Source of the DNA: Hahellaceae bacterium
GTDB lineage: Bacteria > Pseudomonadota > Gammaproteobacteria > Pseudomonadales > Oleiphilaceae
Direction of reading: 5' to 3'
DNA length: 64,000 nt
NCBI GenBank assembly: GCA_016744695.1
Contig: JADGDV010000001.1
Coordinates: forward strand, 124,001-188,000
The notes beneath the pieces were generated by a model. That model had not been told where the DNA came from. It did not search any database and saw only the letters and a program-made list of their open reading frames with translations. The position numbers were made by a program, and so were the translations under genes. This document shows positions 26,444-34,843 of this stretch, one piece after another. Within the stretch, counting starts at the first letter, position 1, and every line of letters begins with the position of its first letter.

Positions 26444-27119
26444 AGGCGACCTCTTCAGGTGTTAAATGTCGCCATTGCCCGATTTCAAGGTCTAAAGCCA
26501 CATCACCAATTTGCTGCCGATGCAAATTAACAACCCGGTTACCCACCGCCCTAAGCATCCTTTTCACCTGATGAAACCGACCTTCTGTAATCGTTAAAAG
26601 CACATTTTTTTCACTAACAATTTCAACCTTCGCGGGACGTGTGAGTGATTCAACACCTTGCAACTGAACCCCCTTCTCAAGTTTAAATATTGCTTCAGCT
26701 GATATGGGGTCACGCAAACCCACACGATAAACTTTTTCGCACTGTTTTTTTGGATGGATAATATCGTAAGACCAACGGCCATCATCAGTCGCTAAAACAA
26801 GTCCGGTAGTATCCACATCTAAACGCCCTACCACATGTAGGTCAAATGCTCTATCTACCTCAATATAACGAAATATAGACGGGTAACCCTCATCAACATT
26901 TGAGCAGATCGTATTCAAAGGTTTGTGAAGCATAATATAACGAGAAGGCCGAGGTGTAAGAACACGCGCACCAATAGTCACGCAATTGTTTTCGTGCACC
27001 TGAGTGGCTTCGTTTTTAAACACTTTTCCATCTACCCTAACCTGCCCTTCTCGTACAAGTATGATGGCTTCTGGCCGTATTATATCGGTGCTTTTACATA
27101 TAAATTTATCGAGACGCAT
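26406..27119 (-). CDS. rsuA: 16S rRNA pseudouridine(516) synthase RsuA
   Basis: A 237-residue enzyme with an N-terminal S4 RNA-binding domain (MRLDKFICKSTDI...VRVDGK) and the catalytic RsuA motif GRLDVDTTGLVLATDDG. CEKVYRVGL and EGRFHQVKRMLRAVGN follow E. coli RsuA closely. It modifies U516 of 16S rRNA. Six bases separate its start from the upstream DUF962 gene stop, suggesting a shared transcript. The C-terminal tail overlaps the small opposing ORF. Confidence 0.92.
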   Translation of the reverse strand: MRLDKFICKSTDIIRPEAIILVREGQVRVDGKVFKNEATQVHENNCVTIGARVLTPRPSRYIMLHKPLNTICSNVDEGYPSIFRYIEVDRAFDLHVVGRLDVDTTGLVLATDDGRWSYDIIHPKKQCEKVYRVGLRDPISAEAIFKLEKGVQLQGVESLTRPAKVEIVSEKNVLLTITEGRFHQVKRMLRAVGNRVVNLHRQQIGDVALDLEIGQWRHLTPEEVASISNTSRRTSPY

Positions 27120-27125
27120 AGCAGA

Positions 27126-27431
27126 CTAGAATTTTATTTTACCAATGAGAATATCTTTAAACATAACCCAGTCTCCCATCAAACTGTAAATAGGATACGT
27201 AAATGTAGCGGGCCTGTTTTTTTCAAACAAATAATGCCCTACCCAAGCAAAGCCATAACCTATTACCGGCACAAAGAAAAACAACGACCATCGCGCAGAA
27301 AACGCAATATAAAGAACTAACAATACGACGATAACAGATCCAAAAAAATGTAGCCGACGGCACGTCTGGTTCTCATGCTGGCTCAGATAAAAAGGATAAA
27401 ATTCAGAGAAATTTTTATACTCTTTTGCCAT
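27126..27431 (-). CDS. Mpo1/DUF962-family membrane protein
   Basis: A 101-residue membrane protein. FSEFYPFYLSQHENQTCRRL HFFGS and GYGFAWVGHYLFEKNRPATF are the conserved His-containing blocks of DUF962. The yeast homologue Mpo1 is an Fe(II) dioxygenase of 2-hydroxy fatty acids, and the His residues are retained here, but activity in this short bacterial form is inference. Probably co-transcribed with rsuA. Confidence 0.87.
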   Translation of the reverse strand: MAKEYKNFSEFYPFYLSQHENQTCRRLHFFGSVIVVLLVLYIAFSARWSLFFFVPVIGYGFAWVGHYLFEKNRPATFTYPIYSLMGDWVMFKDILIGKIKF

Positions 27432-27518
27432 AACTTACTACTCACCATTAAAATTTAAATCATATTTATTTTGCATTAAATATATCACAGATAAATATTT
27501 CAACCATCTATGGTTTTT

Positions 27519-27998
27519 CTATCTAATATACCTTTGTAGATGTTTTATCACTAATGCCAAAACCGCAAATAGAAAGATTTTAAAATTAACTTCTGATGCT
27601 TTATGTATGTTTAGAAAAAATGGGCTTTGTGTCGCTTCCTCACCTTGTTGTTGCATCACTAAAATCTCGGGGATGAAATAGAATGAAAAAAGCAGCCCTG
27701 TAGATATAATAAAAAGCGCTGCAATCCCCGACAAAATATCTCGCTCGCCCTTTATCAATCTATAGCCCTCGTAAATAACAACGACCAATGCAGTCAACGA
27801 GGCGGCATAAGATAGCCTCACAAAGTTCTCTGTCATTATCAAGCCTTCTTGAAAGTGACTTAATACAGGCTCGCCAAAAATATCCTCGGTATTGAAAATA
27901 ACTGGCGCCACAACCGCTCCCGCAAAAAGGGAGGCCCCCATAACCACAGCTAAGAAGATAAGATAAAGCATGGTAAATATTCTAAATGTTTTTGACAT
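27519..27998 (-). CDS. DUF4149-like four-helix membrane protein
   Basis: A 159-residue integral membrane protein with segments near 8-32, 60-78, 88-108 and 135-152. VMGASLFAGAVVAPVIFNTE resembles the DUF4149 start, and the conserved G...P region in the first helix fits. Function unknown. It precedes the DUF962 gene by 87 bases on the same strand. Confidence 0.7.
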   Translation of the reverse strand: MSKTFRIFTMLYLIFLAVVMGASLFAGAVVAPVIFNTEDIFGEPVLSHFQEGLIMTENFVRLSYAASLTALVVVIYEGYRLIKGERDILSGIAALFIISTGLLFSFYFIPEILVMQQQGEEATQSPFFLNIHKASEVNFKIFLFAVLALVIKHLQRYIR

Positions 27999-28096
27999 CG
28001 TAACCTCATAGATTGATGGGGCCAGAATAACATTTCGATATTTTGATTGGAATGTAAAGAAAGATTAGTTAAGCGCTGGGGCGTGCTGAGCAGTAA

Positions 28097-28127
28097 ATTC
28101 AAGCATAGCAACAAGCTATGCTTGAAT
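28097..28127 (-). terminator. hairpin after VOC gene
   Basis: Perfect 12-bp arms (ATTCAAGCATAG / CTATGCTTGAAT), seven-base loop, eight bases past the VOC stop. The trailing T-tract is short, so it is a weak or Rho-aided terminator. Confidence 0.65.
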
Positions 28128-28135
28128 AGGCAGTA

Positions 28136-28507
28136 TTAACCAAAGTAATTAAAAGCGATTTTGTTGCCATCTAAATCACGAAAGTAAGCACCATAAAAAA
28201 CGTCAGGAATACGCTGCCCTGGTTCACCTTCACAGGTTGCACCTAAAGCGATTGCCTTATGATACAGTTCATCACACATTTCTTTTGAACCCGGAGCAAT
28301 AGCCAGCATATTGCCGTTACCACAATGTTGCACTTCTTCGTCATACGGAATACAAATAGAAAGCATGGGCTCTTTCATACTTTTACCAATGAATATAATG
28401 CGATCCATTTTCATCAGGGTTTTCGCGCCAATGGGTGCTAGCAGCTCATTATAGAAGGCTTCTGATTTTTCTAAATCGGTTACACCGATCGTTGCATAGC
28501 TAAGCAT
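28136..28507 (-). CDS. VOC-family (glyoxalase-like) protein
   Basis: A 123-residue vicinal-oxygen-chelate fold protein: YATIGVTDLEKSEAFYNELL at the N-terminus and the C-terminal GAYFRDLDGNKIAFNYFG strand are typical. Many members are metal-dependent lyases or dioxygenases, but the usual metal-binding His at the first position is absent (YATIGV), so it may be a binding or resistance-type member. Monocistronic. Confidence 0.85.
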   Translation of the reverse strand: MLSYATIGVTDLEKSEAFYNELLAPIGAKTLMKMDRIIFIGKSMKEPMLSICIPYDEEVQHCGNGNMLAIAPGSKEMCDELYHKAIALGATCEGEPGQRIPDVFYGAYFRDLDGNKIAFNYFG

Positions 28508-28663
28508 CTTAATTCCTTTTTTAATATGAGTGTGGTTTATATAACATGCATGTTTGACTACAACAGCTTAGTTAAATCATGTCAATATGCTTTCTTACTC
28601 ATCAGTAACCTTATACGAAATACAGGTTTTATCTCCATAGTAATTGCTTTAGGAATTACACGC

Positions 28664-29275
28664 TCAGCCTGAGCCTCTAGCTTTAGGTAATGACAAGCCC
28701 CATTTCATTGCAGCAAAACGCGCAACAATTGCCGCACTGGCCGAAATAATAATTTGCAGCGGCTCGCCTAAGCCTAAATAGTGCGTAAGCAACATGGTCG
28801 CGCCACCTATAATCGCAGCCGAGGCATAAAAATCGGTTCTTAGTACCATCGGTATTTCTCGCAACAACAGATCTCGAATTACACCACCCCCTGTTGCCGT
28901 CATGGCACTAATCATTAACACTCCAACCCAACCTAAACCATGATCAATCGCTTTAGACGCACCAATGGCAGCAAATACCCCAAGACCCAGCGCATCAGCA
29001 ATTCTTACCCATTCAAAATGTCGTTCCACTCGATTAGAGAAAAAGAACACAACTAGCCCAGCACTTAAACAGGTTAATAAATAAGTCTCATTAATGAATG
29101 CCGCTGGCGGATTAACGCCAAGCAGTAAATCTCTCATAATCCCCCCACCCACTCCAGTGGCCACCGACAGCACCATTATTCCCAATATATCGAGCTTATA
29201 TTTTGCTGCATCAAAACCACCTGAAAGTGCAAAAACAAATACACCAAACAGATCAAAACAGACTAGCCAATCCAT
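28664..29275 (-). CDS. TRIC-type (UPF0126) cation channel-like membrane protein
   Basis: A 203-residue protein with seven predicted helices in two repeats, each with a Gly-rich GGGxxRDLLL motif (TGVGGGIMRDLLLGVNPP and TATGGGVIRDLLLREIP). This is the YicG/YadS family, now classed as trimeric intracellular cation channels, which pass K+ or small cations. Physiological role in bacteria is unclear. Confidence 0.9.
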   Translation of the reverse strand: MDWLVCFDLFGVFVFALSGGFDAAKYKLDILGIMVLSVATGVGGGIMRDLLLGVNPPAAFINETYLLTCLSAGLVVFFFSNRVERHFEWVRIADALGLGVFAAIGASKAIDHGLGWVGVLMISAMTATGGGVIRDLLLREIPMVLRTDFYASAAIIGGATMLLTHYLGLGEPLQIIISASAAIVARFAAMKWGLSLPKARGSG

Positions 29276-29351
29276 AAAGAACCTTTATTTACCATCATAA
29301 TGAACATACTATTACTTTTACGATTATAAACGTCAGCTTAGGCAATGAAGA

Positions 29352-29903
29352 ATGATTAATACAGTTCAAGCACTTAATAACCAATTACAGAGCACCGTTA
29401 AAAACTGGGTGAATGAAGTATCTCTAGCACAGGAGAGCGGATCATCTATTGATAAGCTAAAGATGTCGGCGGCACTTAAACTGCTGACCCAGTTTGTTGG
29501 GAAATCTATTCCTTTTGCCTCACGTAATGGCTTCAAAGTTATTGATTATAGGCCTGGCTACGTTAAAGCTTACATCCCATTCAAACCGAATAAAAACCAC
29601 TTTAATGCAATGTACGCAGGGGCGTTATTTACAGTGGCGGAATTACCTGGAGGCATTATCTCAGTTTTGAGTTTTGATGATCGCTTCTTCCCTATTTTAA
29701 AAGACCTCAAAATAGAGTTCATTAAAATGGCGAAAACCGATGTAACCGTTGAGTTTGAAATATCGGAGAACAAACTTAAACAGTTAGAAAGTAATACGAT
29801 TAAAGAGGGCCGATGCGCTTTTGTATTGGAAGGCGAAATCAAAAATATGTCAGGCGAAGTGGTTGCGAAAAGTTATGCTAACTACCAAGTTCGGTTACGC
29901 TAG
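29352..29903 (+). CDS. hotdog-fold thioesterase-like protein
   Basis: A 183-residue protein with a helical N-terminal extension of about 50 residues and a hotdog domain: GYVKAYIPFKPNKNHFNAMY followed by AGALFTVAELPGG, resembling the DUF4442/YiiD C-terminal thioesterase group with its HxNxM..G signature. Probably hydrolyses an acyl-CoA. It is divergent from the TRIC gene. Confidence 0.8.
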   Translation: MINTVQALNNQLQSTVKNWVNEVSLAQESGSSIDKLKMSAALKLLTQFVGKSIPFASRNGFKVIDYRPGYVKAYIPFKPNKNHFNAMYAGALFTVAELPGGIISVLSFDDRFFPILKDLKIEFIKMAKTDVTVEFEISENKLKQLESNTIKEGRCAFVLEGEIKNMSGEVVAKSYANYQVRLR

Positions 29904-29943
29904 AATTTTAAGTTCCGCATTCAACATTTAAAGAACGGAACCA

Positions 29944-30324
29944 ATGAATAATATGACTGATAATATTGAGTTTATTTATAATCAGAATTATTTACTAACA
30001 AAGATATCCGACACTTAAATCAATGTTGAACGGGCTCAAGACATACTTGAGAAAATTAGCCAGGAGTGTTCAAGATTACAATGTAATAAAGTTTTCTTGG
30101 ATGAAAGATCCGTGAATGTACGCGAAGTTCACACACATGAGATTATGAAATTAAGTCATAACATAAAACAAATGGGGCTTAATAAAATTCATATAGCTTT
30201 CTGGAGTCAAGACCACCTTATCAATAAAGACTCAAACCTACTGAGTGCATTTACGTTTAATACAGAGTATGTGATTAAGCATTTCTCAGATAAAGAACAA
30301 GCGATGAATTGGCTAAAAAGCTAG
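29944..30324 (+). pseudogene. STAS/SpoIIAA-like gene interrupted by one in-frame stop
   Basis: From ATG 29944 the frame reads MNNMTDNIEFIYNQNYLLTK, ISDT, then TAA at 30016-30018, then continues without shift (INVERAQDILEKISQECSRL, QCNKVFLDERSVNV) to a stop at 30322-30324. The combined 126-codon product resembles SpoIIAA/STAS-like proteins with a central LDxR strand and a C-terminal helix ending EQAMNWLKS. The ORF track shows only the last 75 codons, from a TTG. A sense codon such as CAA, GAA or AAA changed to TAA explains the pattern. Readthrough or restart within the second part cannot be excluded. Confidence 0.7.
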
Positions 30325-30390
30325 CGCTAATAATGTGTTATGCCACCATTTAAAACAATAAAGTAAAGCTAATTCAGAGGATCAAGTACT

Positions 30391-30939
30391 CTATCCCCTT
30401 GATCCCTTCAGTAACTCCGCCACAATCACTTTCAATAAGAACGTCTCTCTTTCAATCGAAAGCCCTTTCTTATCGCTATTAGCAATCACCTCTTCGTTAT
30501 GAGCAATGGCCACATGAATATTCATCCATATCGGCGTCATACCATTACTCACTTCATGAGACTCAAAGCTCGTCTCACCTAATGCGTCATCAATATCACA
30601 CACATAGCAATGTGAGATCATATGAATAATATCCGCATCAGATTTATACCACGGGCGATACTCATCATAGCGTGCAAAGGCTTTTACATTGCGTATGCCT
30701 TGCGCCCCCGTCTCTTCCTGTAGCTCACGAATCAGGCCTGTAACTTCATCCTCCCCCTCGTCAATGCCACCACCAGGCAAGCTATAGTCGTGATAGCGCT
30801 GTGTATATAAAAGTAAAATATCCTCATCTTTAATCACAATGCCACGTGCAGCGTGGCGCTCAATGACCGTAAGCTCACTAGCTAAAGAAATATCGTCAGG
30901 AGACACATCAGGGTGAAAAGCCGTTTTTAAAAGTCGCAT
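30391..30939 (-). CDS. NUDIX hydrolase
   Basis: A 182-residue Nudix protein. The Nudix box is complete: GGGIDEGEDEVTGLIRELQE ETGA satisfies Gx5Ex7REUxEExGU. It hydrolyses a nucleoside-diphosphate-linked compound; substrate unknown. The C-terminal part adds about 60 residues beyond the box. It follows the MaoC gene by 17 bases, so the two are likely co-transcribed. Confidence 0.9.
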   Translation of the reverse strand: MRLLKTAFHPDVSPDDISLASELTVIERHAARGIVIKDEDILLLYTQRYHDYSLPGGGIDEGEDEVTGLIRELQEETGAQGIRNVKAFARYDEYRPWYKSDADIIHMISHCYVCDIDDALGETSFESHEVSNGMTPIWMNIHVAIAHNEEVIANSDKKGLSIERETFLLKVIVAELLKGSRG

Positions 30940-30956
30940 AAATTTAAACCTACGAG

Positions 30957-31847
30957 CTAAACTGCTACCACTTCACCACAAATACTTGGCTTAGGATTTT
31001 CACCACAATATACATCAAAACGATTCGCATTTTGCTGAATGTTTTGTCGTAAATAGACATCACTATTTAAATAAACAGGGCCTTTAAACACTACATCTAC
31101 TTGTAGCTTTTTATCAACGCCACCGGCTTGCTGAATAGCAGCCGAATATTCGATAGCTTCTGCTAACACACCAAATCCGTGGGCGATATCACGCTTAAAA
31201 CCAAATAATTTGGCTGCCAAGGGAGACATATGAATGGGGTTATAATCACCGGTAATCTTTGCATATTTTTTGCCCCGATTATTAGGGACTTTCCAACTGC
31301 CTGTTTTCTCAGGGCTCTTTAGACTATCTAACTCAAAGCTCTTTTCTTCACTTGGGTTTGTTTTCCCACCAAAACGTCCTGCTTGAAAATAGATACTAAT
31401 TTCATCCCACACCTTTTCACCGTTGATGGTTGCTACAGTGATGAAATCAAACTCTAGACCTTTTTCAACTAATCGATACGATGCAATTTCAGAATGTAAA
31501 TCCATAACCGCATCAACAGAGATCGCTTTATATTGAGTAATTCTGTTTTTCAAATGTACCGAACCCAGTAAACGAATAGGAAACGCTTTATGGCTCAGCA
31601 TATTCATATGCATGCTACCCGCCATTACATGAGGGTATAATATAGGTAGATTTGGTTTTTTTTCTAAGTTAAGCGTGGCTAAATAATCGTTTAAAGCCTT
31701 TTGATCAGCTTTAGCTCCGGTCCAGGTTGCTTTAATAACAGGTAATCCACCCGCCGTATTAAAACCTTTACGAGGTAATACAAGCGCACGAAACATGGCA
31801 GGGCCATTCTTAGGTTTAGAGCTGTAATTTTGCTGTATATCAGACAT
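30957..31847 (-). CDS. MaoC-like (R)-specific hydratase family protein
   Basis: A 296-residue double-hotdog protein. The C-terminal hotdog holds the hydratase-2 motif YAKITGDYNPIHMSPLAAKL FGF with the catalytic Asp and His, followed by IAHGFGVLAEAIEY. The N-terminal half (residues 1-170) is a degenerate hotdog copy. Such proteins hydrate trans-2-enoyl-CoA or act as dehydratases in fatty-acid or PHA pathways. Confidence 0.85.
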   Translation of the reverse strand: MSDIQQNYSSKPKNGPAMFRALVLPRKGFNTAGGLPVIKATWTGAKADQKALNDYLATLNLEKKPNLPILYPHVMAGSMHMNMLSHKAFPIRLLGSVHLKNRITQYKAISVDAVMDLHSEIASYRLVEKGLEFDFITVATINGEKVWDEISIYFQAGRFGGKTNPSEEKSFELDSLKSPEKTGSWKVPNNRGKKYAKITGDYNPIHMSPLAAKLFGFKRDIAHGFGVLAEAIEYSAAIQQAGGVDKKLQVDVVFKGPVYLNSDVYLRQNIQQNANRFDVYCGENPKPSICGEVVAV

Positions 31848-31952
31848 TTAAGGGCCACTTTATTCGTTTATAAATGAGATAACGCTAGTTTAATGGGTTT
31901 CACCCACGAATCAATGGGCTTTATTAAGTAGAATGTTTGAGGTGTTAGGCAC

Positions 31953-32321
31953 TTACTCTTTAACCCAGCTCCATGCATCCTGCAACCGGCTTGTTTCAAA
32001 GTGCTTTTCGCTAATACCTGCTAATTTACCAAAAGGGCTATCTGCTGCGACAAGCCAACCCAAAACACGGCTTTCAGAAACAATGGCAAGCTTGTTCATG
32101 TGTTTTAGGTTTTTGAATGTCCATTTTAGATCATCGTAAGCCGCATCAACACAATAATTAATTTTTCCATCCAACAAAACCAATATGTTAATTTCACCAT
32201 GATCTTCTATAAGCTTATCGAAAATCTCTATCCATTTATTTTCTTCTTCAGAATCAATTTTTCCAGATACTTCAACACCTATAGTCGCGCCTTCACTTCT
32301 TGGTAATTTTTTAATCATCAA
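31953..32321 (-). CDS. SpoIIAA/STAS-like protein
   Basis: A 122-residue protein with the SpoIIAA-like fold (DUF3478 type): GVEVSGKIDSEEENKWIEIF, LDGKINYCVDAAYDDLKWTF and LGWLVAADSPFGKLAGISE. These small STAS relatives may bind lipophilic ligands; function unproven. It lies 45 bases upstream of... the DUF6868-like gene stop is on the same strand before it, so the two may be co-transcribed from 32615. A broken relative lies at 29944. Confidence 0.82.
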   Translation of the reverse strand: MMIKKLPRSEGATIGVEVSGKIDSEEENKWIEIFDKLIEDHGEINILVLLDGKINYCVDAAYDDLKWTFKNLKHMNKLAIVSESRVLGWLVAADSPFGKLAGISEKHFETSRLQDAWSWVKE

Positions 32322-32366
32322 TCTCTCTCCTTCTCATTGGATAGTAAATATTTAACTGGATATGAA

Positions 32367-32615
32367 TTACTGCCCCATTATTTTTAGAGCTACATATGGT
32401 GCAATAGTAAATACAAATGTAAATGTTTTATAACTTGCCAGATAATTAAAATAGCAAAGGGGTAATTCTTTTTCCGGAAGGCCAAACAATCTACTATGAA
32501 TAGACGTAATAAACGGTCTCATTAAGACCAGCATTATTCCAGCGAAGACTAACATACCCATATTTAAAATAGATGCCCATCCAAGTAGCTCAGTAAGTTG
32601 TGAAAGTGTGATCAT
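32367..32615 (-). CDS. DUF6868-like small membrane protein
   Basis: An 82-residue protein with two membrane segments (about 12-34 and 62-80). LTELLGWASILNMGMLVFAG and the connecting SRLFGLPEKELP...YFNYLASYK match small conserved membrane proteins that I recall as DUF6868. Function unknown. It precedes the STAS-like gene by 45 bases. Confidence 0.7.
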   Translation of the reverse strand: MITLSQLTELLGWASILNMGMLVFAGIMLVLMRPFITSIHSRLFGLPEKELPLCYFNYLASYKTFTFVFTIAPYVALKIMGQ

Positions 32616-32777
32616 AGTATGTTCCTCGGTTAGTGATTTGAGTGCTTAACGAGGCTATCGAAAAACTCAGCCAGTCTTTTGTTGTTTATAATTTAACCTT
32701 AAACAGACGCTTCTACGTGAATTATAGGTCTATTTTCCTTTTCTAATACTAATTGAGGTGAAAATACTAATGTAAAT

Positions 32778-32915
32778 TTACTGTTTAGCCTGAATTTCAA
32801 TAAAGTCAGGGTCAACCCAGATAGCTTGTATACTAATAAAATCAATACCGCCCTTATCTAGGTTTGATAAACTCTTTTTAGGGTCAAAATCATATCTATA
32901 CATAGTAAAAAACAT
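32778..32915 (-). pseudogene. truncated BrnT-type toxin remnant
   Basis: The last 45 codons of an 88-codon ORF read RYDFDPKKSLSNLDKGGIDF, then AIWVDPDFIEIQ, which is the N-terminal third of a BrnT ribonuclease toxin (F-DP-K...N..KHGI.F..A..V..DP). A stop follows where the protein should continue for about 50 residues, and none of the following frames restores the expected C-terminus. The antitoxin brnA is absent. The first 43 codons of the ORF track entry look like non-coding read-in; Met44 or Met48 is the natural start. Confidence 0.6.
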
Positions 32916-33100
32916 ACCTTTATTGACCTTTCTACAAGCTTGATAGTGACTATTATTCATGTAATTCAAGAGGTAATGGGATATAAGGATTTGATAACAA
33001 CAATATTCTATAATCGAGTCACCTCTCAGTACCGCTCGTATCACTCGGATTCACTTTCGATCAAAGCTAAATTTTATTTATTCAAATTTGAATGCTACCA

Positions 33101-33120
33101 TACTGTATAAACAAACAGTA
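33101..33120 (+). promoter_or_regulatory. LexA (SOS) box upstream of umuDC
   Basis: TACTGTATAAACAAACAGTA matches the LexA consensus CTGT-N8-ACAG exactly and the wider TACTGTATAT...ACAGTA consensus closely. It lies 19 bases before the umuD start. Confidence 0.95.
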
Positions 33121-33138
33121 TAAAGAAGGTTTTTCACT

Positions 33139-33564
33139 GTGACATTCATTCCACTATCGAAATCAAATAACTCTATACCGCTCTTCAGTGCTAGCGTGGT
33201 CGCTGGTTTTCCAAGCCCTGCTGATGACTATATCGAGAAAGGTTTGAGCCTTGATGAGCTGTTAATACCTCACCCTTCGTCTACTTACTTAGTGCGTGCA
33301 CAAGGTGACTCGATGAAAGGCTGTGGAATTTTTAACAACGATGTATTAATCGTTGATCGCTCACTCACAGCCGAGCATCGAGATATTGTGATCGCCGCAC
33401 TTGATGGCGAGTTGACCTGTAAGTTTCTGGATGTGGTTCAGCAACGCTTAGTGTCTGCGAACCCTCAATTCCCTCCTATTTCAATTCCAGAAAGTAGTGA
33501 TTTTGTGATTGAAGGGGTCGTCTCAGCGTCCATCCGTTTTCATAAACCATGCTCGCGTTGGTAG
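33139..33564 (+). CDS. umuD: DNA polymerase V subunit UmuD
   Basis: A 141-residue LexA-like autoprotease that, after RecA-stimulated self-cleavage, forms the UmuD' subunit of translesion polymerase V. The cleavage site is Ala22-Gly23 (SVVAGFPSP), the nucleophile Ser58 is in GDSMKGCGIF and the general base Lys95 in LTCKFLD, all intact. Start is GTG with AAGAAGG nine bases upstream. It is under the adjacent LexA box and overlaps umuC by 16 bases. Confidence 0.95.
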   Translation: MTFIPLSKSNNSIPLFSASVVAGFPSPADDYIEKGLSLDELLIPHPSSTYLVRAQGDSMKGCGIFNNDVLIVDRSLTAEHRDIVIAALDGELTCKFLDVVQQRLVSANPQFPPISIPESSDFVIEGVVSASIRFHKPCSRW

Positions 33565-34802
33565 ATTGCAACTCGTTTTTTGCGAGTTGCGAGCAAGTCT
33601 TCAGACCGGACTTACGCGGTAAGCCTGTTATTGTTTTATCGAACAATGACGGCTGCATTGTCGCACGATCAAAGGAGGCTAAAGCGCTCGGTATTCCTGA
33701 TTTAGAACCCTACTTTAAACTCAAGCACCAGCTAGAAAAAAGTGGAGTTCATGTATTTTCAAGTAACTACGAGCTTTACGGTGACCTCTCTAATCGAGTG
33801 ATGCAAACGCTAGAGGGTTTTTCACCACACCTAGAAATTTACTCAATAGATGAAGCATTTCTATCACTGGCTGGAATAAAAGGGGATTTACGCGACTATG
33901 GCCACAGCATGCGCAAAGCAGTACAACAGTGTGTCGGCCTGCCCGTAGGAGTAGGCATTGCCCCCACAAAAACCTTGGCCAAACTGGCTAGCTATATTGC
34001 AAAGAAATCAGCTCGCTGCGAGTTTGTATGCGTTATTGAGCGACTTGATCAATGGCACAGGGTTTTTGCAAAAATTCCGGTTCAGCAGGTATGGGGCATT
34101 GGTGGCCGCTTAACAAAACGGCTGGCGGATCAGCGCATTTTCTCTGTGCTGGATTTGATGAAGCAAGATCCTCGATATATGAAAAGACATTATAACGTGA
34201 ATGTCGCTCGCACGGTTGAGGAGCTAAACGGAGTGGCTTGTTATGGTTTAGATCAACAACCGCCCCCTAAACAACAGATATTTTCCACTCGCTCCTTTGG
34301 GCAACATATCACTGATTGTGCCGCCTTGGAGCAGTCGGTCAGTCAGTATGCCAGTCGTGCTTGCGTCAAACTAAGAAAGCAACAACACTTGGTTAAAACA
34401 ATTATGGTATTTGCAGCTTCAGGTCACTTTGTTGATAGACCTTATAGTCGTAGCCAAGTGATCCCGTTGCCGATGGCGACTAACGATACGCGACAGGTTA
34501 TAACCGCCGTGCGCAAGTCGGTAAATGAGGTGATTTATCGGGAAGGGGTCAAGTTTGCTCGGGCAGGCGTAGGCTTAATTGAATTACAGCCTGAACGCCC
34601 TGAACAATTGGATGTATTCACCCCTGTGCAGCCATTGCGCTCTAAAGCACTCATGACGGTAATGGATGAAATTAACCAACGACACACCCCCGTCTACTTT
34701 GCTAGCCAAGGGGTTACCCCCCAGTGGTCAATGCAGCGCATGTTAAAGTCGCCTAGCTACACAACTCAATGGCATGACTTACCTTGTGTGTCGATGAAGT
34801 AA
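33549..34802 (+). CDS. umuC: DNA polymerase V catalytic subunit UmuC
   Basis: A 417-residue Y-family polymerase for error-prone lesion bypass. The palm acidic residues are in MLALVDCNSFFASCEQVFRP and the catalytic YSIDEAFLSL; VLSNNDGCIVARSKEAKALG and VGVGIAPTKTLAKLASYIAK are diagnostic UmuC blocks, with helix-hairpin-helix near VWGIGGRLTKRL. The length matches E. coli UmuC (422). Its start lies inside the umuD coding sequence, so the two are coupled and SOS-controlled. Confidence 0.95.
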   Translation: MLALVDCNSFFASCEQVFRPDLRGKPVIVLSNNDGCIVARSKEAKALGIPDLEPYFKLKHQLEKSGVHVFSSNYELYGDLSNRVMQTLEGFSPHLEIYSIDEAFLSLAGIKGDLRDYGHSMRKAVQQCVGLPVGVGIAPTKTLAKLASYIAKKSARCEFVCVIERLDQWHRVFAKIPVQQVWGIGGRLTKRLADQRIFSVLDLMKQDPRYMKRHYNVNVARTVEELNGVACYGLDQQPPPKQQIFSTRSFGQHITDCAALEQSVSQYASRACVKLRKQQHLVKTIMVFAASGHFVDRPYSRSQVIPLPMATNDTRQVITAVRKSVNEVIYREGVKFARAGVGLIELQPERPEQLDVFTPVQPLRSKALMTVMDEINQRHTPVYFASQGVTPQWSMQRMLKSPSYTTQWHDLPCVSMK

Positions 34803-34843
34803 AGCACTTCGGCCTCACCCTTAAGATCAAGAGAATTTAAAAT

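Noticed and set aside
32916-33044. First 43 codons of the BrnT-fragment ORF
   Set aside because: No BrnT similarity and an unlikely composition; the natural start is an internal ATG.
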